This document shows, one piece after another, positions 8,411 through 15,208 of a stretch of 64,000 nucleotides of DNA. Both the position numbers and the translations under genes were made by a program. Source of the DNA: Allomuricauda sp. (GTDB lineage Bacteria; Bacteroidota; Bacteroidia; Flavobacteriales; Flavobacteriaceae). A model generated the notes under the pieces. That model searched no databases. It saw only the letters and a list, made by a program, of their open reading frames with translations, and was not told the origin of the DNA. Position 1 is the first letter of the stretch, and the number at the start of each line of letters is the position of its first letter. The stretch spans positions 29,876 through 93,875 of the forward strand of contig CP051244.1 of assembly GCA_017795045.1 (NCBI GenBank). Reading direction: 5' to 3'.

Positions 8411-8719
8411 CTACTCGGCAATTTCGCCTTCCCAGTCCATAAAACCTCCTTCAAGGTTGTACGTATTCTCAAAGCCAATGCTGTTCATAATGGCACAGGC
8501 CTGCCCGCTTCGGTTACCCGATCTACAGTACACGTAGTAGTTTTTGGACTTGTCCAATTTCTCCAGTTCATCTATAAATTCCTGGCCCAAATAAATATCT
8601 ATCTTAATGGCATCTGGAATATACCCTTCCTCAATTTCTTCGGGGGTTCTGACATCCAAAATAACGGCCTTGTCATCATTTTCCAATTGCTCTGTCCACT
8701 CTTCTTGTGATAAATCCAT
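8411..8719 (-). CDS. Single-domain rhodanese
   Basis: A 102-residue rhodanese domain with VILDVRTPEEIEEGYIPDA near the N-terminus and the active-site loop YVYCRSGNRSG with the sulfur-carrying C65. Such proteins move sulfane sulfur between partners. It is the first gene of a likely two-gene unit with DinB. Confidence 0.92.
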   Translation of the reverse strand: MDLSQEEWTEQLENDDKAVILDVRTPEEIEEGYIPDAIKIDIYLGQEFIDELEKLDKSKNYYVYCRSGNRSGQACAIMNSIGFENTYNLEGGFMDWEGEIAE

Positions 8720-8744
8720 CTTTACTATAGGTTTAGATACTGCA

Positions 8745-8775
8745 AAAATAAAAATCCGGAGCGTTACCCCGGATT
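8745..8775 (-). terminator. Intrinsic terminator after the TlpA-type gene
   Basis: The arms AATCCGG (8753-8759) and CCGGATT (8769-8775) are followed on the minus strand by TTTTTATTTTTG. It lies between the TlpA-type gene and the rhodanese gene. Confidence 0.72.
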
Positions 8776-8842
8776 AGATGCGTATATTTTTTTTGACTGA
8801 CTTCTTCTTACACTTCTGAAAGTTGATGAGCTTTTATGATAT

Positions 8843-9400
8843 TTAATTTAAAAATTTCTCCAACTCCTCATTCAATTCCTCATAGGTGAAGCCTTTTTCA
8901 TAAAAGGTACGTTTGTCCTTATTATATATTAAGGTAGCTGGTATTCCCCCACCCCAATCTTCCGAGACTCTCGGAATCCATTCATTTTGCTTGGGGTCAT
9001 CCAAAATGACCACTTTGGATTTCATCCCTTTTTCTTCCACGAAAGGTTCCAAACGCGATTTCCACATCCCGGGCATATCCAAACTCACGAGCAATACTTC
9101 CACATTGTTATCCTTTTGCTCGGCATGGATACGCTCAAAATAGGGCATCTCGGCAATACAGGGTTTGCACCACGTAGCCCAAAAATTCACTACATAGGTT
9201 TTATCATCGTTTTGATGTAAAAGAGGCTCAAAATCTTCGAAGTTATACACGGGAAATTTTACGGGTTCTTCCTGTCCCGTTTTTGCTTCGATATGCGCTT
9301 CGGTCTCCAAAGTATTATCAGATGTATTGGGTTCCGTCTTGTTGCCACAACCTATCATCAATCCCAAAAGAATCACCCCTAAAAACTTTAATCCATTCAT
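8843..9400 (-). CDS. TlpA-type thioredoxin lipoprotein
   Basis: A 185-residue envelope lipoprotein: signal MNGLKFLGVILLGLMIGC with lipidated C18, a low-complexity linker, then a thioredoxin fold with the redox motif WATWCKPC (C78, C81). It should act as a periplasmic thiol-disulfide oxidoreductase or reductase. An ATG at 9409 is also in frame and would add three residues. It diverges from the MarR gene. Confidence 0.87.
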   Translation of the reverse strand: MNGLKFLGVILLGLMIGCGNKTEPNTSDNTLETEAHIEAKTGQEEPVKFPVYNFEDFEPLLHQNDDKTYVVNFWATWCKPCIAEMPYFERIHAEQKDNNVEVLLVSLDMPGMWKSRLEPFVEEKGMKSKVVILDDPKQNEWIPRVSEDWGGGIPATLIYNKDKRTFYEKGFTYEELNEELEKFLN

Positions 9401-9503
9401 TACCTGCATTTTAACCCTATAAAATTACATGTTGCCACTGCCGTTCCTTTTGTTTTAACAAAAATTTATCGGTGACACCAAAGGTAGAAACAAAAATTCA
9501 ACA

Positions 9504-9522
9504 TACATTTGTATATACAAAT
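9504..9522 (+). promoter_or_regulatory. -7 element overlapped by a perfect palindrome upstream of marR
   Basis: TACATTTG (9504-9511) matches the -7 consensus TAnnTTTG and overlaps the perfect 16-bp palindrome ATTTGTATATACAAAT (9507-9522), ending 11 nt before the MarR ATG. A palindrome over the promoter is the usual layout for MarR autorepression. No good -33 TTTG was found. Confidence 0.6.
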
Positions 9523-9533
9523 ATTGTTTATAC

Positions 9534-9980
9534 ATGAATGTTGAGGAAATCATAAAGACAGCCAAGAAAATGCCGTTGGAGACGCGAACGTTGATTCACA
9601 TCACCCTGATTCACAACAAAATCTATGAACATGTGGGAAATGCTTTAAAGCCTTTTGAGGTTTCGCTTCAACAATTTAATGTACTGCGGATTTTAAGGGG
9701 ACAGAAAGGTAAACCCGCCAACCTATCCACCTTAAATGAGCGCATGGTGACCAAGATGAGCAATACCACTCGTTTGGTGGACAAGTTGTTGGCCAAGGGA
9801 TATGTTGATCGCAATGTATGCCCGTCCAACCGACGTAAGGTTGAAATCCTGATCACCAAAAGCGGTTCGGAGGTACTTTCCAAAATGGACAAAGTAGTGG
9901 CCGAAGCCGAGCATGATATCGTTCAACATTTCACAAAACAAGAACTGGAACAATTAAACCTCCTTTTGGATAAATTTTAA
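9534..9980 (+). CDS. MarR-family transcriptional regulator
   Basis: A 148-residue winged-helix regulator. The central DNA-binding part includes FNVLRILRGQKGKPANLSTLNERM and VDKLLAKGYVDRNVCPSNRRKVEILIT, the recognition helix and wing of the family. MarR proteins usually repress their own operon until a small phenolic or oxidised ligand is bound. It lies 6 nt upstream of a nitroreductase and near yceI, a trio that fits a redox or electrophile response. Confidence 0.9.
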   Translation: MNVEEIIKTAKKMPLETRTLIHITLIHNKIYEHVGNALKPFEVSLQQFNVLRILRGQKGKPANLSTLNERMVTKMSNTTRLVDKLLAKGYVDRNVCPSNRRKVEILITKSGSEVLSKMDKVVAEAEHDIVQHFTKQELEQLNLLLDKF

Positions 9981-9986
9981 ATACAG

Positions 9987-10619
9987 ATGAGCAACATTTT
10001 AGAACATAGGACCTGGCGCTACGCCACCAAAAAATTTGATGCATCAAAAAAAATATCGCATCAAGACCTCAATAGTCTTTTGGAAGCCACCCGTTTGAGT
10101 GCTTCCTCCTACGGACTGCAACCGTACCATGTATTCGTTATTTCCGACCCAGAGGTTCGGGAGAGACTGAAGCCTGTTTCTTGGAACCAATCCCAGGTCA
10201 CGGATGCCTCGCACCTGATTGTTTTTGCCCATGCAACGGATTTTGGTGAGGAACTGGTCGATGATTTCATCACCAACCTAAGTGATACAAGGAACATTCC
10301 TTTGGATGGTCTCAATGGTTATGCCGAGATGATGAAATCCAACTTAGTGGGTCTACCCACGGATGTGAAGGCCAGCTGGGCTGGGAAACAGGTATACATC
10401 GCCCTGGGCAATGCCCTTCAGGCTGCAGCGGAGCTGAAAATAGACACCTGTCCCATGGAAGGTTTTCAACCCGAAGAGTACAACAAAATCCTAGGCCTTA
10501 CCGATAAGGACCTTAATGCAGCTGTGGTTTTGGCCGTGGGCTATAGGTCCGAAGAAGATCAGACCCAAAATCTGCCAAAGGTCAGAAAATCAAAAGAGGA
10601 ATTATTCACCCATATATAA
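9987..10619 (+). CDS. NAD(P)H-dependent nitroreductase-like flavoprotein
   Basis: A 210-residue FMN oxidoreductase of the NfsB/NfnB type, starting RTWRYATKKFDASKKIS. FMN-contact regions include EATRLSASSYGLQPYHVFVI and the C-terminal AAVVLAVGYRSEEDQ. It reduces nitroaromatics or quinones in known relatives; the native substrate is not known. It is 6 nt after marR, so co-regulated. Confidence 0.9.
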   Translation: MSNILEHRTWRYATKKFDASKKISHQDLNSLLEATRLSASSYGLQPYHVFVISDPEVRERLKPVSWNQSQVTDASHLIVFAHATDFGEELVDDFITNLSDTRNIPLDGLNGYAEMMKSNLVGLPTDVKASWAGKQVYIALGNALQAAAELKIDTCPMEGFQPEEYNKILGLTDKDLNAAVVLAVGYRSEEDQTQNLPKVRKSKEELFTHI

Positions 10620-10653
10620 TCGTAATAGTTAAAAACAAAAATTAAACACAATC

Positions 10654-11226
10654 ATGAAAAAGACAGTTTTAAGCTTGGTATTGACCACATTCATCGGTGC
10701 TTCCACAATGGCAAACCCCATTGAAAAGGAAACCAAAACCGTTAAGGCCGAAGAAAGCAATGTAACATGGAAAGCATACAAGGTTGCCGGTTCCCATACC
10801 GGAACCGTAAAATTGCAATCCGGTGCCTTGGAATTCAACGGCGACAAACTGGTAGGCGGTGAGTTTGTAGTGGATATGACCTCCATAAATACCACTGACC
10901 TCGAAGGTGATTATAAAAACAAACTGGACGGGCACTTGAGCTCTGCAGATTTCTTTGCCACTGACAGCAACCCCACATCAAAACTGGTGTTCACCAAAGT
11001 AAAATCCTCGGGAAAAAATAGCTATGAAGTTACCGGTGATCTAACCATTAAGGGCATTACCAAGCCCGTTACCTTTGATGTATCCATTTACGGAGATAAG
11101 GCCACTGCCACTTTAAAAATTGACAGGACCAAATACGATGTAAAATACGGATCGGGAATCATTGGAACCGCCAAGGACAAATTGATTTATGATGAATTTG
11201 ATTTGGTAGTTGATCTACAGATGTAA
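10654..11226 (+). CDS. YceI-family periplasmic protein
   Basis: A 190-residue protein with a signal peptide (MKKTVLSLVLTTFIGASTMA) and the YceI lipocalin-like beta barrel (EESNVTWKAYKVAGSHTGTVKL, later GDLTIKGITKPVTFDVSIYG). The family binds isoprenoid-like lipids and is often base- or stress-induced. It is 34 nt downstream of the nitroreductase and ends at a strong terminator. Confidence 0.9.
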   Translation: MKKTVLSLVLTTFIGASTMANPIEKETKTVKAEESNVTWKAYKVAGSHTGTVKLQSGALEFNGDKLVGGEFVVDMTSINTTDLEGDYKNKLDGHLSSADFFATDSNPTSKLVFTKVKSSGKNSYEVTGDLTIKGITKPVTFDVSIYGDKATATLKIDRTKYDVKYGSGIIGTAKDKLIYDEFDLVVDLQM

Positions 11227-11246
11227 TCAGCTCCTGTTTAGTGTGT

Positions 11247-11290
11247 GGAAATCCCGTTTGAGACTGTCTTGGACGGGATTTCCAATTTTA
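11247..11290 (+). terminator. Intrinsic terminator after yceI
   Basis: The 11-bp perfect arms GGAAATCCCGT (11247-11257) and ACGGGATTTCC (11273-11283) are followed by AATTTTA. It insulates the marR-yceI unit from the trp operon. Confidence 0.75.
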
Positions 11291-11303
11291 AAACAAATCT
11301 TTG

Positions 11304-11334
11304 TTTGCTGGTTAAATTTTCCTTTTTATATTTG
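11304..11334 (+). promoter_or_regulatory. trp operon promoter (TTTG-N19-TATATTTG)
   Basis: TTTG (11304-11307) is 19 nt before TATATTTG (11327-11334), a full match to the Bacteroidota consensus. The expected start site is near 11340, which is the A of the leader-peptide ATG, so the trp leader may be translated from a leaderless or nearly leaderless RNA. Confidence 0.8.
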
Positions 11335-11339
11335 AAGCA

Positions 11340-11396
11340 ATGAATCACAGAATTGCAAATACTTGGTGGTGGATCAACTTACTTCGAAAGTCGTGA
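11340..11396 (+). CDS. trpL: trp leader peptide (MNHRIANTWWWINLLRKS)
   Basis: An 18-codon frame ending in TGA with three consecutive Trp codons (11364-11372). It sits between the trp promoter and a terminator that precedes trpE by 17 nt. Trp starvation would stall the ribosome on the TGG run and decide which downstream RNA structure forms. The run of three Trp codons in a frame of this size, at this place, makes chance unlikely. It is too short for routine gene calling. Confidence 0.88.
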   Translation: MNHRIANTWWWINLLRKS

Positions 11397-11451
11397 GCTA
11401 AGTCCCCATTATAACCATACAAGAGGCTTGTCATCACGACAGGCCTTTTTT
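11390..11451 (+). promoter_or_regulatory. trp attenuator: alternative antiterminator and terminator
   Basis: The terminator has arms AGGCTTGTC (11424-11432) and GACAGGCCT (11438-11446), nine pairs with one G-U, a 5-nt loop, then TTTTTT. The competing antiterminator pairs GTCGTGA (11390-11396) with TCACGAC (11434-11440) and AAGTC (11400-11404) with GGCTT (11425-11429), consuming both terminator arms. A ribosome at the leader stop covers 11390-11396 and allows the terminator; a ribosome stalled on the Trp codons leaves it free. This is the logic of the enterobacterial trp attenuator. Pairings are seen in the sequence; the switch is inferred. Confidence 0.85.
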
Positions 11452-11467
11452 AATTTATAGAATCAAC

Positions 11468-12865
11468 ATGAGTTACACCCTCGAGACACATTACAAAAAA
11501 ATCCTGGCAGACACCATTACCCCGGTGAGCGTCTACCTAAAAATTAGGGACAAGTTCCCCAACAGCATCCTTTTGGAAAGTAGCGATTACCATGCCAACG
11601 ACAACAGTTTTTCGTATATCTGCTGCAATCCCATTGCTTACATTAAAGTGGAAAACGAAACCATAACCCAAAGATTTCCCGATGGCTCCAAAGAAATTAC
11701 CCCGATCACACCCGAAACCGATGTCACTGAGGTGATACACCACTTCGGGCAGCAATTTTCGGTGACCCAAAACGGGTTCAAGTTTATCAATAATGGCCTA
11801 TTTGGTTATATGGCCTACGATGCGGTCCGCTATTTTGAGGATGTGGAGATCTCGAAAAAGGAAGATTCTGTCAGCATTCCGGATATCTACTACGCCGTGT
11901 ATCAGAACATCATTGCCATAAACCACTTTAAGAACGAAGCCTATCTTTTTGCCCATTGCTACAATACCCAAAGCAATGTGGATGAGATAGAACAACTTTT
12001 CAATGTTCGGAACTTCGCCTCCTACAATTTCACCAAGGAAGGCGAACCCAAATCCAACCTAAAGGACGAAGAGTACAAAGCCCATGTGGAGCTTGCCAAA
12101 AAACACTGTCAACGCGGCGATGTGTTCCAATTGGTTTTGTCCCGAAGGTTTACCCAAAAATTCAAAGGGGACGAATTCAATGTATATCGTGCGCTACGCT
12201 CCATCAACCCCTCCCCTTACCTCTTCTATTTTGATTATGGCAATTTTAAGATCTTTGGCAGCTCACCCGAAGCACAATTGATCGTAAAGGACGGCAAAGC
12301 CGAAATCCACCCCATTGCCGGCACATACAAACGTACTGGAAACGATGAAAAAGACGCCGAACTGGCCAAACAATTGGCTCAAGATGATAAGGAAAACAGC
12401 GAGCATGTAATGCTGGTTGACTTGGCCCGAAACGATCTTAGCCGCAACGGAAATACCGTAAATGTGGACACGTATCGGGAGGTGCAGTATTTCTCTCATG
12501 TGATCCATTTGGTATCGAAGGTCACTGCGGAAAAAAAGCAGGACATCACCACCATGAAAGTGGTGGCCGATACCTTCCCTGCGGGAACCTTGAGCGGTGC
12601 ACCCAAGCATATGGCCATGCAACTCATTGAAAAGTATGAAAAAACAAGTCGGGCGTATTATGGAGGTGCCATTGGCTTTATGGATTTCAAGGGTAATTTT
12701 AACCATGCCATCATGATCCGCACCTTTTTGAGCAAAAACCATGAGCTGCACTATCAAGCAGGGGCAGGATTGGTGGCTGCATCCAACCCCGACGACGAAC
12801 TACAAGAAACCTATAACAAACTGGGCGCATTGAACAAAGCCCTTGAAATTGCAGAAACCATCTGA
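11468..12865 (+). CDS. trpE: Anthranilate synthase component I
   Basis: A 465-residue chorismate-binding enzyme that makes anthranilate from chorismate with ammonia supplied by TrpG. The N-terminal LLESSD motif (about residues 33-38), used for Trp feedback binding, is present. The catalytic half is complete, with SRRFTQKF, GSSPEAQLIVKDG, HPIAGTYKRTG, LVDLARNDLSRNG, PAGTLSGAPKHMAMQLI and YYGGAIGFMDF. First structural gene of the operon, 17 nt after the attenuator; trpG follows after 2 nt. Confidence 0.97.
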   Translation: MSYTLETHYKKILADTITPVSVYLKIRDKFPNSILLESSDYHANDNSFSYICCNPIAYIKVENETITQRFPDGSKEITPITPETDVTEVIHHFGQQFSVTQNGFKFINNGLFGYMAYDAVRYFEDVEISKKEDSVSIPDIYYAVYQNIIAINHFKNEAYLFAHCYNTQSNVDEIEQLFNVRNFASYNFTKEGEPKSNLKDEEYKAHVELAKKHCQRGDVFQLVLSRRFTQKFKGDEFNVYRALRSINPSPYLFYFDYGNFKIFGSSPEAQLIVKDGKAEIHPIAGTYKRTGNDEKDAELAKQLAQDDKENSEHVMLVDLARNDLSRNGNTVNVDTYREVQYFSHVIHLVSKVTAEKKQDITTMKVVADTFPAGTLSGAPKHMAMQLIEKYEKTSRAYYGGAIGFMDFKGNFNHAIMIRTFLSKNHELHYQAGAGLVAASNPDDELQETYNKLGALNKALEIAETI

Positions 12866-12867
12866 TC

Positions 12868-13434
12868 ATGGGAAGAAAGATTTTAATGATAGACAACTAC
12901 GATAGCTTCACATATAACTTGGTGCACTATCTGGAAGATTTAGATTGTGAGGTTACTGTAAAACGGAACGACCAGCTTACTTTGGATGAAGTGGAACCCT
13001 TTGACCTTATAGTATTGTCTCCTGGGCCCGGGATTCCAGATGAAGCCGGACTGCTCAAGGAAATCATCAAGACCTATGCCCCTACCAAGCGAATTTTTGG
13101 TGTTTGTCTGGGACAACAAGCCATAGGTGAAGTGTTCGGTGGCAGCTTGATCAATCTCGATCAGGTATACCATGGAGTGGCCACCACCATCACGGTGACC
13201 CAAAACGACCCAATTTACAAAGGATTGCCCAAAGAACTCCAAGTGGGAAGGTACCATTCTTGGGTAGTGGACCCCAATCTACCCGAGGAACTGGAAGCCA
13301 CATCGGTGGATGAAAACGGACAGATCATGTCGCTTCGCCATAAAAAGTACGATGTGACCGCCGTGCAGTTTCACCCAGAGTCTGTACTCACACCTGAAGG
13401 AAAAAAAATGCTAAAAAATTGGCTCAATAGTTAG
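12868..13434 (+). CDS. trpG: Anthranilate synthase component II (glutamine amidotransferase)
   Basis: A 188-residue class I amidotransferase that releases ammonia from glutamine for TrpE. The catalytic triad is visible: Cys in FGVCLGQQAIGE (about residue 79), then His and Glu in QFHPESVLTPEG. The oxyanion segment LSPGPGIPDEAG is present. It starts 2 nt after trpE, which fits coupled synthesis of the two subunits. A palindromic repeat lies between it and trpD. Confidence 0.96.
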   Translation: MGRKILMIDNYDSFTYNLVHYLEDLDCEVTVKRNDQLTLDEVEPFDLIVLSPGPGIPDEAGLLKEIIKTYAPTKRIFGVCLGQQAIGEVFGGSLINLDQVYHGVATTITVTQNDPIYKGLPKELQVGRYHSWVVDPNLPEELEATSVDENGQIMSLRHKKYDVTAVQFHPESVLTPEGKKMLKNWLNS

Positions 13435-13442
13435 AATTTCAC

Positions 13443-13534
13443 GTCATTCCCACTGTCATCCTGAGCGCAGTCGAAGGAAAGTGAGAATCCAAAATGATTC
13501 AAAAAAATAGATTCCTGCCTTTGCAGGAATAACA
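13443..13534 (+). repeat. Palindromic intercistronic repeat between trpG and trpD
   Basis: Starts GTCATTCC and carries the core CTGAGCGCAGTCGAAGG found again near 19606-19650. It ends in the 8-bp hairpin ATTCCTGC (13511-13518) / GCAGGAAT (13523-13530), the same hairpin as at 17094-17113. REP/BIME-like, no coding frame. Confidence 0.75.
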
Positions 13535-13676
13535 AGCAAAGAAGATGAAAGAGACATTAAATAAACTTATCAATCACGAGATACTGCCCAAGGAAGAGGC
13601 CAAACAGATTTTGGTGAACATTGCCAAAGGCGATTACAACACCTCTCAAATTGCGGCATTCCTTACGGTTTATATT

Positions 13677-13714
13677 CTGTCTCTTATACACATCTAGATG
13701 TGTATAAGAGACAG
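13677..13714. other. Synthetic 38-bp mosaic-end junction adapter (first copy)
   Basis: A perfect palindrome made of the Tn5 mosaic end CTGTCTCTTATACACATCT joined head-to-head to its complement. This is the known junction adapter of transposase-based mate-pair libraries. On the minus strand it translates to VSYTHLDVYKRQ, a peptide known as a database contaminant. Flanks repeat TCCTTACGGTnTATAT on both sides with mismatches. Confidence 0.95.
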
Positions 13715-13803
13715 TCCTTACGGTGTATATGATGCGAAGCATCACCATTGAGGAACTGGAAGGCTTCCGGGATGCCCTCTTGGAACTTTGCTAGGCCACC
13801 GAT

Positions 13804-13841
13804 CTGTCTCTTATACACATCTAGATGTGTATAAGAGACAG
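13804..13841. other. Synthetic 38-bp mosaic-end junction adapter (second copy)
   Basis: Identical to the copy at 13677-13714. It joins the middle trpD piece to the 3' piece and replaces roughly 390 bp of coding sequence by my estimate from family length. Confidence 0.95.
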
Positions 13842-14232
13842 GCTACCTCTACCAGAACACCGATAAAAAGTTCACAGTACTCCATGCCTTGGATGGGTAT
13901 GACGAAATTTCCTTGACTGGAGACACCAAAACCATTTCCAACAATACAGAGGCCATGCTCAGCCCAAATGACTTTGGAGTGCAAAAAATTTCACAATCAG
14001 AAATCACCGGAGGTGAGGACATTGCTGCATCGGCACAGATATTTTTGGATGTATTGAATGGTAAAGGCACCGAAGCACAGAACAATGTGGTCTGCGCCAA
14101 TGCCGGGGTGGCCATCGCCACCGTGGAAAACATCGCCCCAAAGGCAGGTTTTGAAAAAGCCAAAGAAGCTCTGTTGGGCGGTAAGGGATTGGAAGCTTTG
14201 AAAAAATTGCAGGAATTGAGTAAAAACTAGCT

Positions 14233-14303
14233 GTCATGTCGAACGAATGTGAGACATCTCTACAAAAAAGATTTCTCAATCGCTTTGCTCATGTCGAAAT
14301 GAC
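14233..14303 (+). repeat. Palindromic intercistronic repeat between trpD and trpC
   Basis: Begins GTCATGTCGAACGAATGTG and ends CTCATGTCGAAATGAC, about 71 bp. The imperfect inverted ends and the internal GATTTCTCAAT resemble the repeats at 15103 and 56325. It ends 12 bp before the trpC start. Confidence 0.7.
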
Positions 14304-14315
14304 AAATAACAACTT

Positions 14316-15101
14316 ATGAACATCCTAGATAAAATAGTAGCCGATAAACGCAAAGAGGTCGATTTGAAAAAATCGTTGATCACCCCCTCACAATTGGAGC
14401 AATCCGTACTGATGGAGCGTACCTCCGTCTCCTTGGCCGCTGCCTTGAGAAACAGCGCCACCGGCATCATTGCGGAACACAAACGCCGTTCCCCATCCAA
14501 ATCGGTCATCAACCAAGGTTTAAATGTACAGGATGTGGCCATGGGGTATGAAATGGCCGGTGTATGTGGCATGTCGGTTTTGACCGATGGCAAATATTTT
14601 GGAGGCTCCTTGGACGATTTGATCTTGGCCCGTGCCGCAGTGAACATGCCCCTGCTTCGCAAGGAGTTCATTATTGACGAATACCAGATATTGGAAGCAA
14701 AGGCTTATGGTGCTGATGTAATTTTATTGATTGCGGCCATTTTGGACCGTGAAGAGATCAAAACCTTTTCGGAAATGGCAAAAAGTTTGGGCTTGGATGT
14801 GCTCTTGGAAGTACACAATGAAGAGGAACTGCAAAAATCCATCATGCCCAGCTTGGACATGCTTGGGGTAAACAATCGGAACCTCAAAACCTTTGAAGTA
14901 AGCTTGGAGACCAGCAAATCCCTTTCGGAGCAGATTCCCAACGATTTTGTAAAGGTTTCTGAAAGCGGCATCAGTTCGGTAGAAGCCATAAAGGACCTCC
15001 GGACCTATGGTTACCAAGGTTTCTTGATCGGGGAGAATTTCATGAAAACGGATGACCCTGGAAAGAGTGCAAGAGAATTTATAAATGAATTAAATAGATA
15101 A
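14316..15101 (+). CDS. trpC: Indole-3-glycerol phosphate synthase
   Basis: A 261-residue TIM barrel that closes the indole ring of CdRP with loss of CO2. Signature segments: IIAEHKRRSPSK (catalytic Lys of the family EIKKxSPSxG motif), SVLTDGKYFGGSLDDL, LLRKEFIIDEYQI, DVLLEVHNEEEL, LGVNNRNLKTF and VSESGISS. Unlike enterobacteria it is not fused to trpF. Palindromic repeats flank it on both sides. Confidence 0.96.
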   Translation: MNILDKIVADKRKEVDLKKSLITPSQLEQSVLMERTSVSLAAALRNSATGIIAEHKRRSPSKSVINQGLNVQDVAMGYEMAGVCGMSVLTDGKYFGGSLDDLILARAAVNMPLLRKEFIIDEYQILEAKAYGADVILLIAAILDREEIKTFSEMAKSLGLDVLLEVHNEEELQKSIMPSLDMLGVNNRNLKTFEVSLETSKSLSEQIPNDFVKVSESGISSVEAIKDLRTYGYQGFLIGENFMKTDDPGKSAREFINELNR

Positions 15102-15102
15102 G

Positions 15103-15194
15103 GTCATTTCGAACTGTCAGATTGAGCACAGTCGAAATCAAAGTGAGAAATCTGATTTGAGATTCCTCAATCACTTCGCTCATATCGGAATGAC
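15103..15194 (+). repeat. Palindromic intercistronic repeat between trpC and trpF
   Basis: Runs from GTCATTTCGAACTGTCAG to CATATCGGAATGAC, about 92 bp, with an internal GAGCACAGTCGAAAT core related to the 13443 copy. It begins 2 bp after the trpC stop and ends 14 bp before the trpF start. Confidence 0.72.
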
Positions 15195-15208
15195 AAAAAA
15201 AGTAAACT

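Larger units (their letters stand above)
13545..14230 (+). pseudogene. trpD: Anthranilate phosphoribosyltransferase, broken by two adapter junctions (assembly artefact)
   Basis: Three genuine trpD pieces are present. 13545-13676 encodes the N-terminus (MKETLNKLINHEILPKEEA to IAAFLTVYI). 13715-13803 encodes, in another frame, LTVYMMRSITIEELEGFRDALLELC, then TAG, then ATD. 13842-14230 encodes the C-terminus from GYLYQNTDKKFTVLHALDG to LQELSKN. The 38-bp inserts at 13677 and 13804 are synthetic adapter sequence. About 130 codons of the middle, including the glycine-rich phosphate-binding region, are absent compared with a usual length near 330 residues. The real organism most likely has an intact trpD here. 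Confidence 0.9.

Noticed and set aside
13557-13748. Minus-strand reading frame containing VSYTHLDVYKRQ
   Set aside because: The peptide is the translation of the adapter palindrome, not a gene.
13677-13841. Pair of inverted repeats as a Tn5-like or MITE insertion in trpD
   Set aside because: The sequence is exactly the engineered mosaic end, no transposase lies between the copies, and no 9-bp direct repeat flanks either copy.
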